Translations under genes and position numbers: made by a program
Notes under the pieces: generated by a model
What the model was told of the DNA's origin: nothing
Database searches by the model: none
Seen by the model: only the letters and a program-made list of their open reading frames with translations
Assembly (NCBI RefSeq): GCF_005280255.1
Contig: NZ_CP040018.1
Span: 1,054,001 to 1,118,000 of the forward strand
Direction of reading: 5' to 3'
DNA: 64,000 nt
From: Arthrobacter sp. 24S4-2
Lineage (GTDB): Bacteria; Actinomycetota; Actinomycetes; Actinomycetales; Micrococcaceae
Shown here: piece by piece, positions 50,835-59,860 of the stretch
Numbering within the stretch: the first letter of the stretch is position 1
Layout of the letters: every line of letters starts with the position of its first letter

Positions 50835-52193
50835 GTGAGCAACAAACCCCGAACCGCCCTCGCCGTCGCCGGCCTCAGCCTGGGCACATCGCTGAACCCG
50901 CTGAACTCCTCCATGATCGCCGTCGCCCTGGTGGTGCTGCGCGCGGATTTCGGGCTCGACGTCGCCACGGTCACCTGGGTGATCACCGCCTTCTACCTCA
51001 CCTCCGCGGCCGGCCAGCCGCTGATGGGCCGGCTGGCGGACCGGTTCGGGCCGCGGCGCCTGTTCACCATGGGGATGGCGCTGGTGGCGGTGACGTGTAC
51101 CCTGGCGCCCTTCGCGCCAAACTTCGCCCTGCTCTGCGTCGCCCGGGCGTTCATGGCCCTCGGCACCGCCACCGCATACCCGAGCGGCGTCGTCATCGTC
51201 GGGGAACTGGCCAAGACGGCGAAGGTGAAGTCCACCCGGCCGCTTGGCCGGATCCAGATGGCCAACACCTCTGCAGCGGCGGTGGGCCCGGTGGTGGGCG
51301 GGCTGCTGGTGAGCCTGGTGGGCTGGCAGGCGCTGTTCGTGATCAACGTGCCCTTGTCCCTTGGGGCCCTGTTCGTTGTCCGGAAGTTCGCCCCGGCGGA
51401 TGAGGCCCGGGAACGCGGCCGGGCCTCCGAACTGCTGCGCGACTCGGACATCCCCGGCATCCTGGGCTTCGTCGGATCGCTGATGCTCATCATGATGGCC
51501 CTGCTGAACGTGCTGCCGGACGCGCGGTGGTGGCTGCTCGCGGGCGGAACCGTGCTGGCTGCCCTCTTCGTCTGGCGCGAGCTACGGTTCAGCCCGCCGT
51601 TCCTGGACCTCCGGCTACTGGGGCGGAACAGGCCGCTGCTGCTGGTCTACCTGGGCTTCGCGGTTTTCAACGGCATCTACTACTTCGCCTTCTTCGGCCT
51701 GCCGCAGCTGCTGCAGGAAGCGGCAGGCTACGATCCCGGCGTCGTGGGTCTCCTCATGCTGCCGCTGGCAGCAATGTCCGTGATCGCGACGCCGTTCGCG
51801 GTGCGCGCGATCGAACGCTTCGGGGTGCGGCGGGTGCTGATCGCCGGGGTGCTGCTGCTTGTGGCCGCCGCCGGGATGATGTGGCTGCTGACCGCATCCT
51901 TCGCCATCCCGCTGGTGCTGGCACTCACCGCACTGATGGGCATTCCGTGGAGCGTGGTGAGCATCGCCTCCAGCCAGGGCATGTACGTCTCCACCCAGCC
52001 GCACGAGCGCGGAGTGGCCGCGGGCATCTTCCAGACCTGCCGCTACCTCGGCGCCATCACGGCCACGGTGCTGATCGGCATCTTCTACGGCAGCGGCGTG
52101 AACCAGGCCAACTGGGGACTCATGGTGCTCACCATGCTGGTGCTCGGCGCCGTCGCTTTTGGCGTGACGCTGCTGTGGCGGGAACGGAAATAA
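50835..52193 (+). CDS. MFS drug exporter (DHA2-like)
   Basis: A 452-residue major-facilitator protein with about 12-14 helices. RLADRFGPRRLFTMG is the loop 2-3 signature of MFS exporters; GVRRVLIAGVLLLV repeats it in the second half. SMIAVALVVLRADFGLD and TWVITAFYLTSAAGQPL resemble the DHA2 (EmrB/QacA) group. GTG at 50835 is chosen, GTG at 50817 being the alternative. Cargo unknown. Confidence 0.85.
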   Translation: MSNKPRTALAVAGLSLGTSLNPLNSSMIAVALVVLRADFGLDVATVTWVITAFYLTSAAGQPLMGRLADRFGPRRLFTMGMALVAVTCTLAPFAPNFALLCVARAFMALGTATAYPSGVVIVGELAKTAKVKSTRPLGRIQMANTSAAAVGPVVGGLLVSLVGWQALFVINVPLSLGALFVVRKFAPADEARERGRASELLRDSDIPGILGFVGSLMLIMMALLNVLPDARWWLLAGGTVLAALFVWRELRFSPPFLDLRLLGRNRPLLLVYLGFAVFNGIYYFAFFGLPQLLQEAAGYDPGVVGLLMLPLAAMSVIATPFAVRAIERFGVRRVLIAGVLLLVAAAGMMWLLTASFAIPLVLALTALMGIPWSVVSIASSQGMYVSTQPHERGVAAGIFQTCRYLGAITATVLIGIFYGSGVNQANWGLMVLTMLVLGAVAFGVTLLWRERK

Positions 52194-52215
52194 GCTAGCC
52201 GGAGAGGGCAAATAT

Positions 52216-52233
52216 GGCGCCCCGTCGGGCGCC
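52216..52233 (+). terminator. Short hairpin after the MFS gene
   Basis: GGCGCCC (52216-52222) pairs with GGGCGCC (52227-52233), followed by CCGTTTC. Plausible weak terminator 23 bases beyond the stop codon. A second small dyad (ACGGGGC/GCCCCGT) lies at 52295-52313. Confidence 0.5.
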
Positions 52234-52382
52234 CCGTTTCCTCGAATTCACGGCATATTGACACCCGGATTGCGCGGGAATACCGTCGGCCTTAACGGGG
52301 CATTCCGCCCCGTCCCAAAAGTATGTTCGGCGCTGGATCTGGGCCGCTTCTGCTTGGCCACGGCGCCAGCAAGGAGGATCCT

Positions 52383-53000
52383 GTGTCCTGGGAAATTTCT
52401 GGAAAGTATGTTGCCCAATGTAATTGCCAGCTGATCTGCCCATGCCCTGTGGACGGTACGCCCACCGGACCGAACGGCGAGTGCCGCGGCGTGGCTGTGT
52501 TCAACATCGCGAGTGGAAAACTCGATGATACCGATCTGTCGGGCACGGCCTTCGCCTTCTGCAACTGGTTCCCGTCGAACCTCAGCGCAGGCGGCTGGAA
52601 AGTGGGAGTGGTTGTCGATGACGGTGCGTCGGACGCGCAGGCCGGCGCCTTGGAAACCATCCTTCATGGTGAGGCAGGCGGACCGTTCGCGGATTTTGCG
52701 GCGCTGTACGGAGAATGGTTAGGAGTTGAGCGTGCGAGCGTCACGTTCTCCGATGGCGACGGGCCGTCGGGTTCGGTCGCCGGGCGCGCTGACTTCACAT
52801 TCGAGCCGCTGCTGGGGCCGGACGGCGGTTTCACCACCGAGAAGAACGCGATGTTCGGCTTCGCTCCGGAGTTCCGGATCGGAAAGGGACCGGGTCACTC
52901 CGACCTCTTTGGCCTGGACTTCGACGGCGTCTACGGCGAGACCGCGGACTTCACCTTCGCAAGTGAGATGGCCGAGGGCGCCCCAAAGGGCCGGGGCTAG
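52383..53000 (+). CDS. DUF1326 protein
   Basis: A 205-residue protein of DUF1326. The N-terminal signature YVAQCNCQLICPCPVDGTPT with four closely spaced Cys suggests metal binding. CRGVAVFNIASGKLDDTDLSG and GGWKVGVVVDDGASDAQAGALETIL are typical. The start is GTG at 52383 with AGGAGGA nine bases upstream. It is paired with DUF2182 downstream, the usual arrangement of these families. Role unknown; metal trafficking is often suggested from the Cys motif. Confidence 0.85.
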   Translation: MSWEISGKYVAQCNCQLICPCPVDGTPTGPNGECRGVAVFNIASGKLDDTDLSGTAFAFCNWFPSNLSAGGWKVGVVVDDGASDAQAGALETILHGEAGGPFADFAALYGEWLGVERASVTFSDGDGPSGSVAGRADFTFEPLLGPDGGFTTEKNAMFGFAPEFRIGKGPGHSDLFGLDFDGVYGETADFTFASEMAEGAPKGRG

Positions 53001-53043
53001 TGCGGCCGGCCGATGTATCATCGGAGGCTGTTTAGGAGAGGCC

Positions 53044-53065
53044 GCGCGCGCATTTTTGCGCGCGC
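53044..53065 (+). other. GC hairpin with T tetraloop between DUF1326 and DUF2182
   Basis: A nine-pair stem, GCGCGCGCA-type, with a TTTT loop (53053-53056). It lies 20 bases before the preferred DUF2182 start and just after AGGAGAGG. It may uncouple the two genes or control translation. Confidence 0.6.
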
Positions 53066-53084
53066 CGCCGTTTCGCGTTCCGCC

Positions 53085-53948
53085 ATGTCCGGGCTAGCCG
53101 GGTCGGGCCTTGCCGCGCCCGGAGCCGCCGCGCCCGGACGGGCTAGCGCCCGCTCGTCCGGGGGACTGGGCGCCGGGTTTTCCCGCGCCGCCGCCCGCAT
53201 CGATCCGCGGGAAGCCGGCCTGATTGCCTTGCTGCTGGTCCTGGCCGCTGCGAGCTGGATCTTCACCTCGTCGCAGTTGAACGGCATGGATATGGGCCGG
53301 TGGACGGACCCGGGACCGCTGGGATTCTTCGTCGTCACCTGGGTGGTGATGCTGGCGGCCATGATGTTCCCGTCCGTGGCGCCCATGGTGGTGGCCTATG
53401 ACCGGGTGCAGCACCATCGCCGGAATACCGGGCGCTATGCCCCGGCCGGCTCCACCGCGGTGTTTGTAGCGGGGTACCTCATCAGCTGGACCGCGTTCGG
53501 GCTGGTGGCCTATTCGCTGTACATGTCGGTGGCGTCGCTGGCACCGGGGTTCTTCGCCTCGGACCAGGGCGGCCGCTATCTGGCGGCCGGCGTGATCATG
53601 CTGGCGGCCGTCTATCAGCTGACACCTGCCAAGAACGTCAGCCTGATGAAGTGCCGGAACCCCATGGACTTCGTCCTGCACCGCATGCGGAGAGGATACC
53701 GGGGTGCACTGGTCATGGGCGTGGAGCACGGCGTGTGGTGCGTCGCGTGCTGCTGGGCCCTGATGGTGGCGCTGTTTGCGCTGGGCGTGATGAGCATCGG
53801 GTGGATGGCGTTGATCGGGGCATTCATCGCCGGGGAGAAGATGCTGCCTTGGAAGCGGCTGGCCAACCGCTCGGTTGCGGTGGCGCTGGCTGTTATTGCG
53901 CTTGGTGTTGCCCTGCAGCCCGCGGCGATGGGCGGGACGGGGATGTAA
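53085..53948 (+). CDS. DUF2182 integral membrane protein
   Basis: A 287-residue membrane protein of DUF2182 with about seven helices. TWVVMLAAMMFPSVAPMVVAYDRV, YQLTPAKNVSLMKCRNPMDF, HGVWCVACCWALM and IGAFIAGEKMLPWK are the family motifs; the Cys/Met residues suggest metal handling. An Ala/Gly/Arg-rich N-terminus makes the start uncertain: ATG 53085 is preferred, ATG 53013 possible. Neither has a clear ribosome-binding site. It is co-directional with DUF1326, its usual partner. Confidence 0.8.
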   Translation: MSGLAGSGLAAPGAAAPGRASARSSGGLGAGFSRAAARIDPREAGLIALLLVLAAASWIFTSSQLNGMDMGRWTDPGPLGFFVVTWVVMLAAMMFPSVAPMVVAYDRVQHHRRNTGRYAPAGSTAVFVAGYLISWTAFGLVAYSLYMSVASLAPGFFASDQGGRYLAAGVIMLAAVYQLTPAKNVSLMKCRNPMDFVLHRMRRGYRGALVMGVEHGVWCVACCWALMVALFALGVMSIGWMALIGAFIAGEKMLPWKRLANRSVAVALAVIALGVALQPAAMGGTGM

Positions 53949-54026
53949 CTGGCCGTACCGCACAGCGTGCTGGCGGCCAGGAACGGGGGAATCTATTGTC
54001 GGTCTCATGCACTGGAGGAGCTCAAA

Positions 54027-54443
54027 ATGGCTGACGGGACCGGACTGATCACGCGTTTTTACAAGGAGATAATCGAGGGTGGAAATCTGTCCCTCATTGA
54101 CGAGCTGGCGACGGAGGACTACGTCGATCACGAAGAGGCTCTCCCGGGGCAGCCGCCGGGCAAGGACGGCGTTCGCTACTTCGTGGACGCGATCCGGACG
54201 GCGTTCCCGGATATTAAAGTCAAGACGGTCGAAGCGTCACTGGCCGACGGAAACATGGAGGCCTGCCACGTGATTCTCACGGGCACCCATCGCGGGGAAA
54301 TGGCCGGCATGCCAGCAACGGGCAAGAGCGTCGAATTCGGCACAACTGACATTATCCGCGTCGAGGACGGCAAGGTGGCCGAGCATTGGGGGACCACGGA
54401 CAACTTGACCCTCATGCAGCAGCTTGGTGCCATCCCTGCCTAG
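54027..54443 (+). CDS. Ester cyclase/SnoaL-like polyketide-cyclase-fold protein
   Basis: A 138-residue protein of the SnoaL-like fold. FYKEIIEGGNLSLIDELATEDYVDHEEALPGQPPG, DAIRTAFPDIKVKTVEASLADGNMEACHVILTGTHRGEMAGMPATGKSVEFGTTDIIRVEDGKVAEHWGTTDNLTLMQQLG is the classic pattern. Good GGAGGAG site before the ATG. Substrate unknown; most such proteins are small hydrolases or isomerases. Confidence 0.85.
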   Translation: MADGTGLITRFYKEIIEGGNLSLIDELATEDYVDHEEALPGQPPGKDGVRYFVDAIRTAFPDIKVKTVEASLADGNMEACHVILTGTHRGEMAGMPATGKSVEFGTTDIIRVEDGKVAEHWGTTDNLTLMQQLGAIPA

Positions 54444-54521
54444 GGCTCGCCGGACGGACGTCCGCAATAGGGCCAATAGAGTTTCCCGCCGCCGCTCCTA
54501 GCCGACGGCGGGAGGCACCAC

Positions 54522-54551
54522 GTGCGGCACCGTCCCGTGGCGGTGCCGCAC
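54522..54551. terminator. Hairpin between convergent genes
   Basis: GTGCGGCACCG (54522-54532) pairs with CGGTGCCGCAC (54541-54551). A second dyad (CCCGCCG / CGGCGGG) lies at 54484-54512. Bidirectional terminator between the ester cyclase and an MFS gene. Confidence 0.7.
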
Positions 54552-54569
54552 CGCTTTGACTGCCCGCGC

Positions 54570-55865
54570 CTATGCGCGCGCGGCCACGTCCTCCGCGGCT
54601 GCGCCGGCGGCCTCTGCGGCCGGCGCGTCAGCCGCATCCCGCTCCACGGTCCGCTGCTCCGCCGCGACATGACCGGATTCTTTCGGCCCGGGCGGATAGG
54701 CGTGCGTGCGCCCGGTCACCATGATCACCAGTGCGACGACGACCGGCACCGCAGCCGCGACCGGCACCATCAGCGGGCCTGCCGTGGTGAGGGCAGCCGC
54801 GCCGTAGAGCGCGCCGATGGTGATCCCGAGCTGGATGGTGAGCACGGTGAGGCCGTTGGCGGCTTCGCGGTACTCCTTGCCGGCCCGGAGAATGGCGGAC
54901 TGGTTGTAGATGCCGATCGCGCCGAAGGCCGCTCCCCAGACGGCCATCAGCACCACGGCGCCGGGGACGGTAGTCCCGCCCAGCGGGAGGAGGAGGAAGG
55001 CGGCGACGACGACCGCCGTCGTGATCAGCAGTGAACGGCGCGGGCGCATGTCCACGGTCATGCCGGCGATCCATATGCCCACCAGCCCGGAGAATCCCAG
55101 GACCGTGAGTGAGAGCGTGATGCTGTAGTCGGGCAGGCCGGCCTCGCGGAGGAACGGGGCAATGAAGGTGAACAGCGCAAAGTGCGCCATGAGCATCAGC
55201 GGCCAGGCGATGGCCACCGGCTTCACTCCGGGCTGGCCAATCGCCTTGCGCAGCGATGGCCGCGGGGCGTCCGGGACCCGCCGTACGCCGGGAAGCAGCC
55301 ACATCGCCAGGGCAGCGAGCACCGCGCCGGCGCCCGCCAGCAGGAGGAAGGACGCCCGCCAGCCGATCACCGCGCCCAGGGCAGTTCCCAGCGGGGCGCC
55401 GATGGCCAGGCCCAAGCTGTTGCCGCTGAAGACGATGGCCATCGCTTTGCCCACCTTGTGGGCCGGAACAATGCGAGCCACGAAAGGGGCCATGGCGGTC
55501 CAGAGCAGGCCGTGGGCGATGCCGCCCACCAGCCTGGCGGTGAGGGCGGCGCCGAAGTTGGACACCAGGCCCACGAGGGCGTTGCTGATGGCGAAGGTCA
55601 GGACCAGCGCCACCAGGAGGATGTGCCGGGGGATGCGGGACAGCAGCATGGCGGCCGGGATCACCGTGGCCACAATGATTGCGGCGTACCCGGCGGTGAG
55701 GTAGCCGGCCACGGGTTCGGACACGTTGAGCCCGGCGCTGATCTGGGGGAGCAGGCCGGAGGGCAACAGCTCGGTGGTGATGGCGGTGAAACCGATCATC
55801 GACAGCACCAGCAGCGCGCCGAAGGGCATGCGGTCGCGTGCGGAAGCAGAGGTCGCGGGAGACAC
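54570..55865 (-). CDS. MFS transporter (DHA1, AraJ/YdhP-like)
   Basis: A 431-residue twelve-helix transporter. FGALLVLSMIGFTAITTELLPSGLLPQISAGLNVSEPVAGYLTAGYA is the typical start of the arabinose/purine-efflux-like DHA1 group. RLVGGIAHGLLWTAMAPFVARIVP is helix 4-5. It ends in an Ala/Glu-rich tail. Start GTG at 55865. Cargo unknown. Confidence 0.88.
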   Translation of the reverse strand: MSPATSASARDRMPFGALLVLSMIGFTAITTELLPSGLLPQISAGLNVSEPVAGYLTAGYAAIIVATVIPAAMLLSRIPRHILLVALVLTFAISNALVGLVSNFGAALTARLVGGIAHGLLWTAMAPFVARIVPAHKVGKAMAIVFSGNSLGLAIGAPLGTALGAVIGWRASFLLLAGAGAVLAALAMWLLPGVRRVPDAPRPSLRKAIGQPGVKPVAIAWPLMLMAHFALFTFIAPFLREAGLPDYSITLSLTVLGFSGLVGIWIAGMTVDMRPRRSLLITTAVVVAAFLLLPLGGTTVPGAVVLMAVWGAAFGAIGIYNQSAILRAGKEYREAANGLTVLTIQLGITIGALYGAAALTTAGPLMVPVAAAVPVVVALVIMVTGRTHAYPPGPKESGHVAAEQRTVERDAADAPAAEAAGAAAEDVAARA

Positions 55866-56001
55866 GGGAGAAGGGTCCTAATCAGGGATTGGGGAAGGAA
55901 CACGGCGCCGATTGCCGGTGTCCTCCACTCAAATTACCTGATTTATTGGACGTGAGGCAGGGTCTGTCAGGACCACCCTTACGGGAACGCCCGGACTCGT
56001 A

Positions 56002-56283
56002 CTAACGGCTTTCGCTCACAGCCGCCGCGCCGCGACGAAGCCGCCCCGGGACTGGCCGGAACCGCTGGGCTGGCCGGTCGGCTCCGGACGGGGTGGATTT
56101 GGTGGAGTCGGTGAGCGACAGGCTGCGCCCGTACGTCGAACACAGCCCGGGGACAGAGTGTTCGCTGCCGCGCCAGCCGGCCGACTCGAGCAGCTCCACC
56201 GGGTCGTGCGGATCGGCCCGCGCCAGGAGCTCGCTCATCGAGAGCCCGGTCTGCAGGCTGAAGTCTCCCAGGTTTGCTTCCAC
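56002..56283 (-). pseudogene. Possible C-terminal remnant of a leucine-carboxyl-methyltransferase-type gene
   Basis: The 93-residue frame holds DPVELLESAGWRGSEHSVPGLCSTYGRSLSL, which resembles the end of the S-adenosylmethionine-dependent PPM/LCM methyltransferases. The N-terminal SAM-binding domain is absent, and the last 35 residues are Arg/Pro-rich with no similarity. It follows the PhzF gene by 36 bases. It may be a decayed gene; the assignment is tentative. Confidence 0.4.
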
Positions 56284-56318
56284 ATATCAGTTTTTGGCAA
56301 GGGGCCGGCCCGCACGAT

Positions 56319-57176
56319 TCATGGGATCTCGACGGCTTCACCGCTCACCGCAATTCCGCCGGACGGAGGAATGTCGACAGTGAGCACGCTCGCGCGGCCC
56401 ACATGACTGCCTTGATGCGCCACCACGCGGCTTGGCGGCTCCACGAGTGAAAGCAAGCGGAGGTATCCGCCGAAGGCAGCGGCAGCCGAACCGGTCGCCG
56501 GATCTTCAGTAATGGTGCCCACCGGGAAGAGGTTGCGCGAGTCGTACTCGCCCGGTCCAATCTCGCAGAGCGTCGTGACGGTGCCGGCCCAGTTCTGGGC
56601 ATCCATCAGCGTGCGCATGGAATCGGGGTCGAAAACGAATGAGTCAAAGGTGCTTCGTTCTGCGAAGACGAGAATGGGATGCCAGTTTCCGGCAAAAGCG
56701 ACCATCGGAGGGTACGCAGGGTGCAGTTCGCCCCGGTCCACGCCGAGCAACCCCAGCAGGGTGGCCAGAACACCGTCGGGGAACTCGGCCACCCGCGGCT
56801 CAACGCTCGTGAAGCGTGCCGTCACCGCTGCGCCCTGGCCTGCAGTCTCGATCGCGACGGGTCCCACGGCCGTGTCGAATATGAAGGTCCCTGTGCCATC
56901 CCGCCCTGACAGCGCGACGGCCAAAGCAATCGTGGCATGGCCGCAAAACGGCACCTCGGCAATGGGGGAGAAGTACCGGACACGGTTTCGGCGGAAGTCC
57001 CCGTCAACCCGTGCCTCGGTGACGAAGACCGTTTCCGCATATCCGATGTCGGCCGCGATGGCCTGCATCCGGGCGTCGTCGAGCCGGGTTGCGTCCAGGA
57101 CTACTCCCGCCGGATTTCCCCCGTCGGGGGTGGTGGTAAAGGCGGCATAACGCAGGACTTCGGAGGTCATTTCCAT
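56319..57176 (-). CDS. PhzF-family isomerase/epimerase
   Basis: A 285-residue protein of the PhzF family. PDGGNPAGVVLDA, GYAETVFVTEA (catalytic Glu), RYFSPIAEVPFCGHATIALAVAL and EDPATGSAAAAFGGYL are the signature segments. It likely catalyses an acid-base isomerisation, substrate unknown. ATG 57176 (MEMTSEVL) has AAGGA seven bases upstream. Confidence 0.9.
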   Translation of the reverse strand: MEMTSEVLRYAAFTTTPDGGNPAGVVLDATRLDDARMQAIAADIGYAETVFVTEARVDGDFRRNRVRYFSPIAEVPFCGHATIALAVALSGRDGTGTFIFDTAVGPVAIETAGQGAAVTARFTSVEPRVAEFPDGVLATLLGLLGVDRGELHPAYPPMVAFAGNWHPILVFAERSTFDSFVFDPDSMRTLMDAQNWAGTVTTLCEIGPGEYDSRNLFPVGTITEDPATGSAAAAFGGYLRLLSLVEPPSRVVAHQGSHVGRASVLTVDIPPSGGIAVSGEAVEIP

Positions 57177-57263
57177 TCCGATATCCTTGCACGGCGTCCG
57201 GCCCCGGCACGGCACCCCGGTCGCGGGTTGTTCCCGGAGGTCCGGGGGAGGGACGATGATTCC

Positions 57264-57596
57264 ATGCTTCCCGAGGAGCGGTTCAACGCGCTGGTCGACG
57301 AATTCAGCGCCAGTCCAGGGGTCATGGTGCCTGCTGAAACGGGGCGGGGCGGGTTCGGTTCGTCCGCGCTAAAGGTTAACGGCTCGATTTTTGCGATGAT
57401 CGCCGGAGGCAGGCTTGTTGTGAAGCTGCCGCATGACCGCGTCACCACGCTGATCGGGTCCGGAGCCGGTGCACCGTTCGACGCCGGCAAGGGACGTGCG
57501 ATGAAGGAGTGGCTCACCGTCACTGCCGACGATGAGGAGTCATGGCTGGCCCTGGCCCGTGAAGCCCTGGATTTCGTGCGGTCTGTGCACCGTTAA
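57264..57596 (+). CDS. TfoX N-terminal-domain-like protein
   Basis: A 110-residue protein. FGSSALKVNGSIFAMIAGGRLVVKLPHDRVTTLI is the core of TfoX/MmcQ-like domains, followed by GRAMKEWLTVTADDEESWLALAREALDFV. Related small proteins have no established role. The ATG at 57264 follows a GGAGGGACG region. A hairpin lies just behind the stop. Confidence 0.65.
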   Translation: MLPEERFNALVDEFSASPGVMVPAETGRGGFGSSALKVNGSIFAMIAGGRLVVKLPHDRVTTLIGSGAGAPFDAGKGRAMKEWLTVTADDEESWLALAREALDFVRSVHR

Positions 57597-57632
57597 CCTA
57601 CGGCGGGGATGGCTCACCATTCCCGCCGTAGG
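57597..57632 (+). terminator. Hairpin after the TfoX-like gene
   Basis: CCTACGGCGGG (57597-57607) pairs with CCCGCCGTAGG (57622-57632) around a 14-base loop. It begins right after the stop codon. Confidence 0.6.
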
Positions 57633-57793
57633 GATCCGAGACGGTTCCACCGTTGTCTGCTACTGCGGATCAGGCATCACGGCATGCCACATCCTGCTGG
57701 CCCTTGAACACGCAGGCCTCGGCCAAGGACCGCCTCTACGCCGGCGGCTGGTCCGAATACGCCGCAGACCCGCAACGGACCGCAGAACGATGA
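57628..57793 (+). pseudogene. 3' remnant of a rhodanese (thiosulfate sulfurtransferase) gene
   Basis: The segment reads GIRDGSTVVCYCGSGITACHILLALEHAGL, including the active-site loop CGSGITA of SseA-type rhodaneses. A frame change near 57721-57727 then continues AKDRLYAGGWSEYAADPQRTAER, the normal C-terminus, ending at TGA 57793. The larger N-terminal portion is missing. It is a decayed fragment with both truncation and frameshift. Confidence 0.75.
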
Positions 57794-57911
57794 AGTTTCC
57801 ATTCGTATGAGGTAGCCACCGTCCAGTGGAGGAACCCTAACCGGGCGCTCGATTGTTCATGTCAGTGCTCGCCACTGGAGCTAATCGCTCCGCCTTGGTA
57901 GCTTTCAACGC

Positions 57912-58349
57912 ATGGCTATCAAATTGGAGAATGTGGGTATCGCTGTTCGCGACATCGAAGCAGCAATATCTTTTTTCACAGATCTCGGTCTTACGGTCAT
58001 CGGCCGCGACACGGTCAGCGGCGAGTGGACCGATACTGCCGTTGGACTTGACGGAAACCACGCCAAGATCGCGATGCTCCAGACCCCAGACGGTCATGGT
58101 CGACTTGAGCTCTTCGAATACATCCATCCCGAGGCGATCGAGTCGAGCCCGACGCGTCCCAACGACATTGGCATGCACCGCGTGGCCTTCTCGGTAGACG
58201 ACATCGATAAGTCCCTCGAGGTAGCTGCAAAGCACGGATGCTATCCGCTACGCGGCGTGGCGACCTACGCCGACGTCTACAAACTCACGTACCTCCGCGG
58301 TCCCAGCGGAATCCTCGTGATGCTCGCCGAGGAACTGAAGAAAGACTGA
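57912..58349 (+). CDS. VOC-family protein
   Basis: A 145-residue vicinal-oxygen-chelate protein. IKLENVGIAVRDIEAAISFFTDLGLTV and RVAFSVDDIDKSLEVAAKHG plus TYLRGPSGILVMLAEEL give both modules. No strong ribosome-binding site is seen before the ATG. Role unknown (glyoxalase or dioxygenase-like). Confidence 0.8.
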   Translation: MAIKLENVGIAVRDIEAAISFFTDLGLTVIGRDTVSGEWTDTAVGLDGNHAKIAMLQTPDGHGRLELFEYIHPEAIESSPTRPNDIGMHRVAFSVDDIDKSLEVAAKHGCYPLRGVATYADVYKLTYLRGPSGILVMLAEELKKD

Positions 58350-58443
58350 CGCCCGAATCCTGATGGCTGCGAAGTAGTCCCTCGCGTTCGTAGCCGGTAC
58401 GTTCCGCGAGGCAGCTGCCGCTACCCGTTCGCGGTGAGCCCGG

Positions 58444-58908
58444 TCAGTACTCGCCCTTGATCACGAAGTAGGAGCCGCGGATAACGCCCGCCAGCTTCGA
58501 TTTCTGGCGGGCGAACTTGAAACGTGAAGCCAGTTCCTCCGGAATCTCCATGCCTTCGGCCAGCTTGAATCCGACCGCTCGCTTCCCGCCGTCGTCGATG
58601 CTGTACATGACGTTGATCGACAGCCCCGACTCGTAGAACACATAGGCCATCCGCAAACCGTCAACTTCGAAGGCGGTTGCTTCGAGGGGGCGGGATCCGA
58701 TGACGATGTCGCGCTCGTCCCGGAGGATCCGGCTCACCCGGTCCACCACCTCCGGAGCCTCGCTTGCAGGGCTCACTGAGAAGACGTGGTCGTACTTGTT
58801 CCGGTAATAGCGGGCCTCGTTCGCTCGCAACCCGGCGAGGGTCTCGGCGACCGGGGATGATTCCAAGCCGGCGGTAGAAACGTTCTTGAAGTCAACGATG
58901 TTCGGCAT
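58444..58908 (-). CDS. Hypothetical protein
   Basis: A 154-residue soluble protein with good codon usage and an AGGAGAG site before its ATG. It shows alternating strand/helix segments (RMAYVFYESGLSINVMYSIDDGGKRAVGFKL) but no recognised family, signal peptide or membrane helix. Transcribed alone, convergent with the VOC gene. Confidence 0.6.
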   Translation of the reverse strand: MPNIVDFKNVSTAGLESSPVAETLAGLRANEARYYRNKYDHVFSVSPASEAPEVVDRVSRILRDERDIVIGSRPLEATAFEVDGLRMAYVFYESGLSINVMYSIDDGGKRAVGFKLAEGMEIPEELASRFKFARQKSKLAGVIRGSYFVIKGEY

Positions 58909-58984
58909 GCGCTCTCCTGGTCAGACGTGTTGGGACCAATGCTAACGCGACGACATGATGCCCGGACGTCTGCGCGCCGTTGGC

Positions 58985-59794
58985 CTAATCGTCGTCTTGA
59001 TTCCCCGCTTGGTCCTGGAGGACTGACCGCCGATACGTGCTGGGCGTGAATCCCAGGGACTTTTGGAAGTCGTTCGTCAGGTGGGCGTGATCGGTGTAGC
59101 CGAGTTCGGCAGCTATCGCCGCGAGGTCTGCCGCGGGATCGGTCCGTGACCGGTCAGCGGCCTCTTGCAGGCGACGCCGTCGGATGAGCGCGGACGGGCT
59201 CAGGCCGATGTACTTCCTCGCCACTCGTTGAAGGGTCCTCGGCGAAACAAACAGACGCGCCGTAACGTCTTCAATGCGGATCACGTCGGTGCACGTTCCG
59301 ATGATGTCCATCATCGCGTTGGCAAGAATGCCCTCCGCCGACACCTCCGGACCCTGCGCTACCAGCCAGCCAGTGAAGGCCTCCACCGCGCGTTGCCGAC
59401 GTTCCAGTGGATCGGTTCCGCTCATCGCCTCCGACACCGAGGCATGCAGATCCGCGAGCGGCACCGGCAGTTGCGCATCCCGCAGGCTTCCCGGATCATC
59501 CGTGAAACGCGGAACCAGCGCGGGACGCAGGAGGGCCCCAACCGCCCAGCCCCGGCCCGTAAGATCGCGGTGTGTTCGACGGGTTGTCGGGCCGGAAAAC
59601 TCAACGAGATCCTTCTGGACCACAAGGTTGGACGCCGGGAACGCGATCAGGTGCTGGCGCGACGTGTGCCCTGGCCCGATGTCCCATTCGGGGATCCAAA
59701 ACCACTGCACCAGGTTCGTGACGGACTCAGGCGCGGGCGCGCGGTGGAACGTGGGAAGCCGTGCCGGGTAGAGGATTCCCTTGAACGAACCCAC
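58985..59794 (-). CDS. AraC-family transcriptional regulator
   Basis: A 269-residue regulator. The N-terminal half (residues 1-140: LVQWFWIPEWDIGPGHTSRQHLIAFPASNLVVQ) matches the DUF6597 sensory domain. The C-terminal AraC HTH pair is IEDVTARLFVSPRTLQRVARKYIGLSPSALIRRRRLQEAA and IAAELGYTDHAHLTNDFQKSLGFTPSTYRR. GTG start at 59794. Divergent from a VOC gene 66 bases away, its likely target. Confidence 0.9.
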   Translation of the reverse strand: MGSFKGILYPARLPTFHRAPAPESVTNLVQWFWIPEWDIGPGHTSRQHLIAFPASNLVVQKDLVEFSGPTTRRTHRDLTGRGWAVGALLRPALVPRFTDDPGSLRDAQLPVPLADLHASVSEAMSGTDPLERRQRAVEAFTGWLVAQGPEVSAEGILANAMMDIIGTCTDVIRIEDVTARLFVSPRTLQRVARKYIGLSPSALIRRRRLQEAADRSRTDPAADLAAIAAELGYTDHAHLTNDFQKSLGFTPSTYRRSVLQDQAGNQDDD

Positions 59795-59860
59795 ACTCCT
59801 TCATCCAGGCTGTCGCAATTCTCCAAGCCGCTGGGCGGACCTGTGCGTACCGTGAGATCT

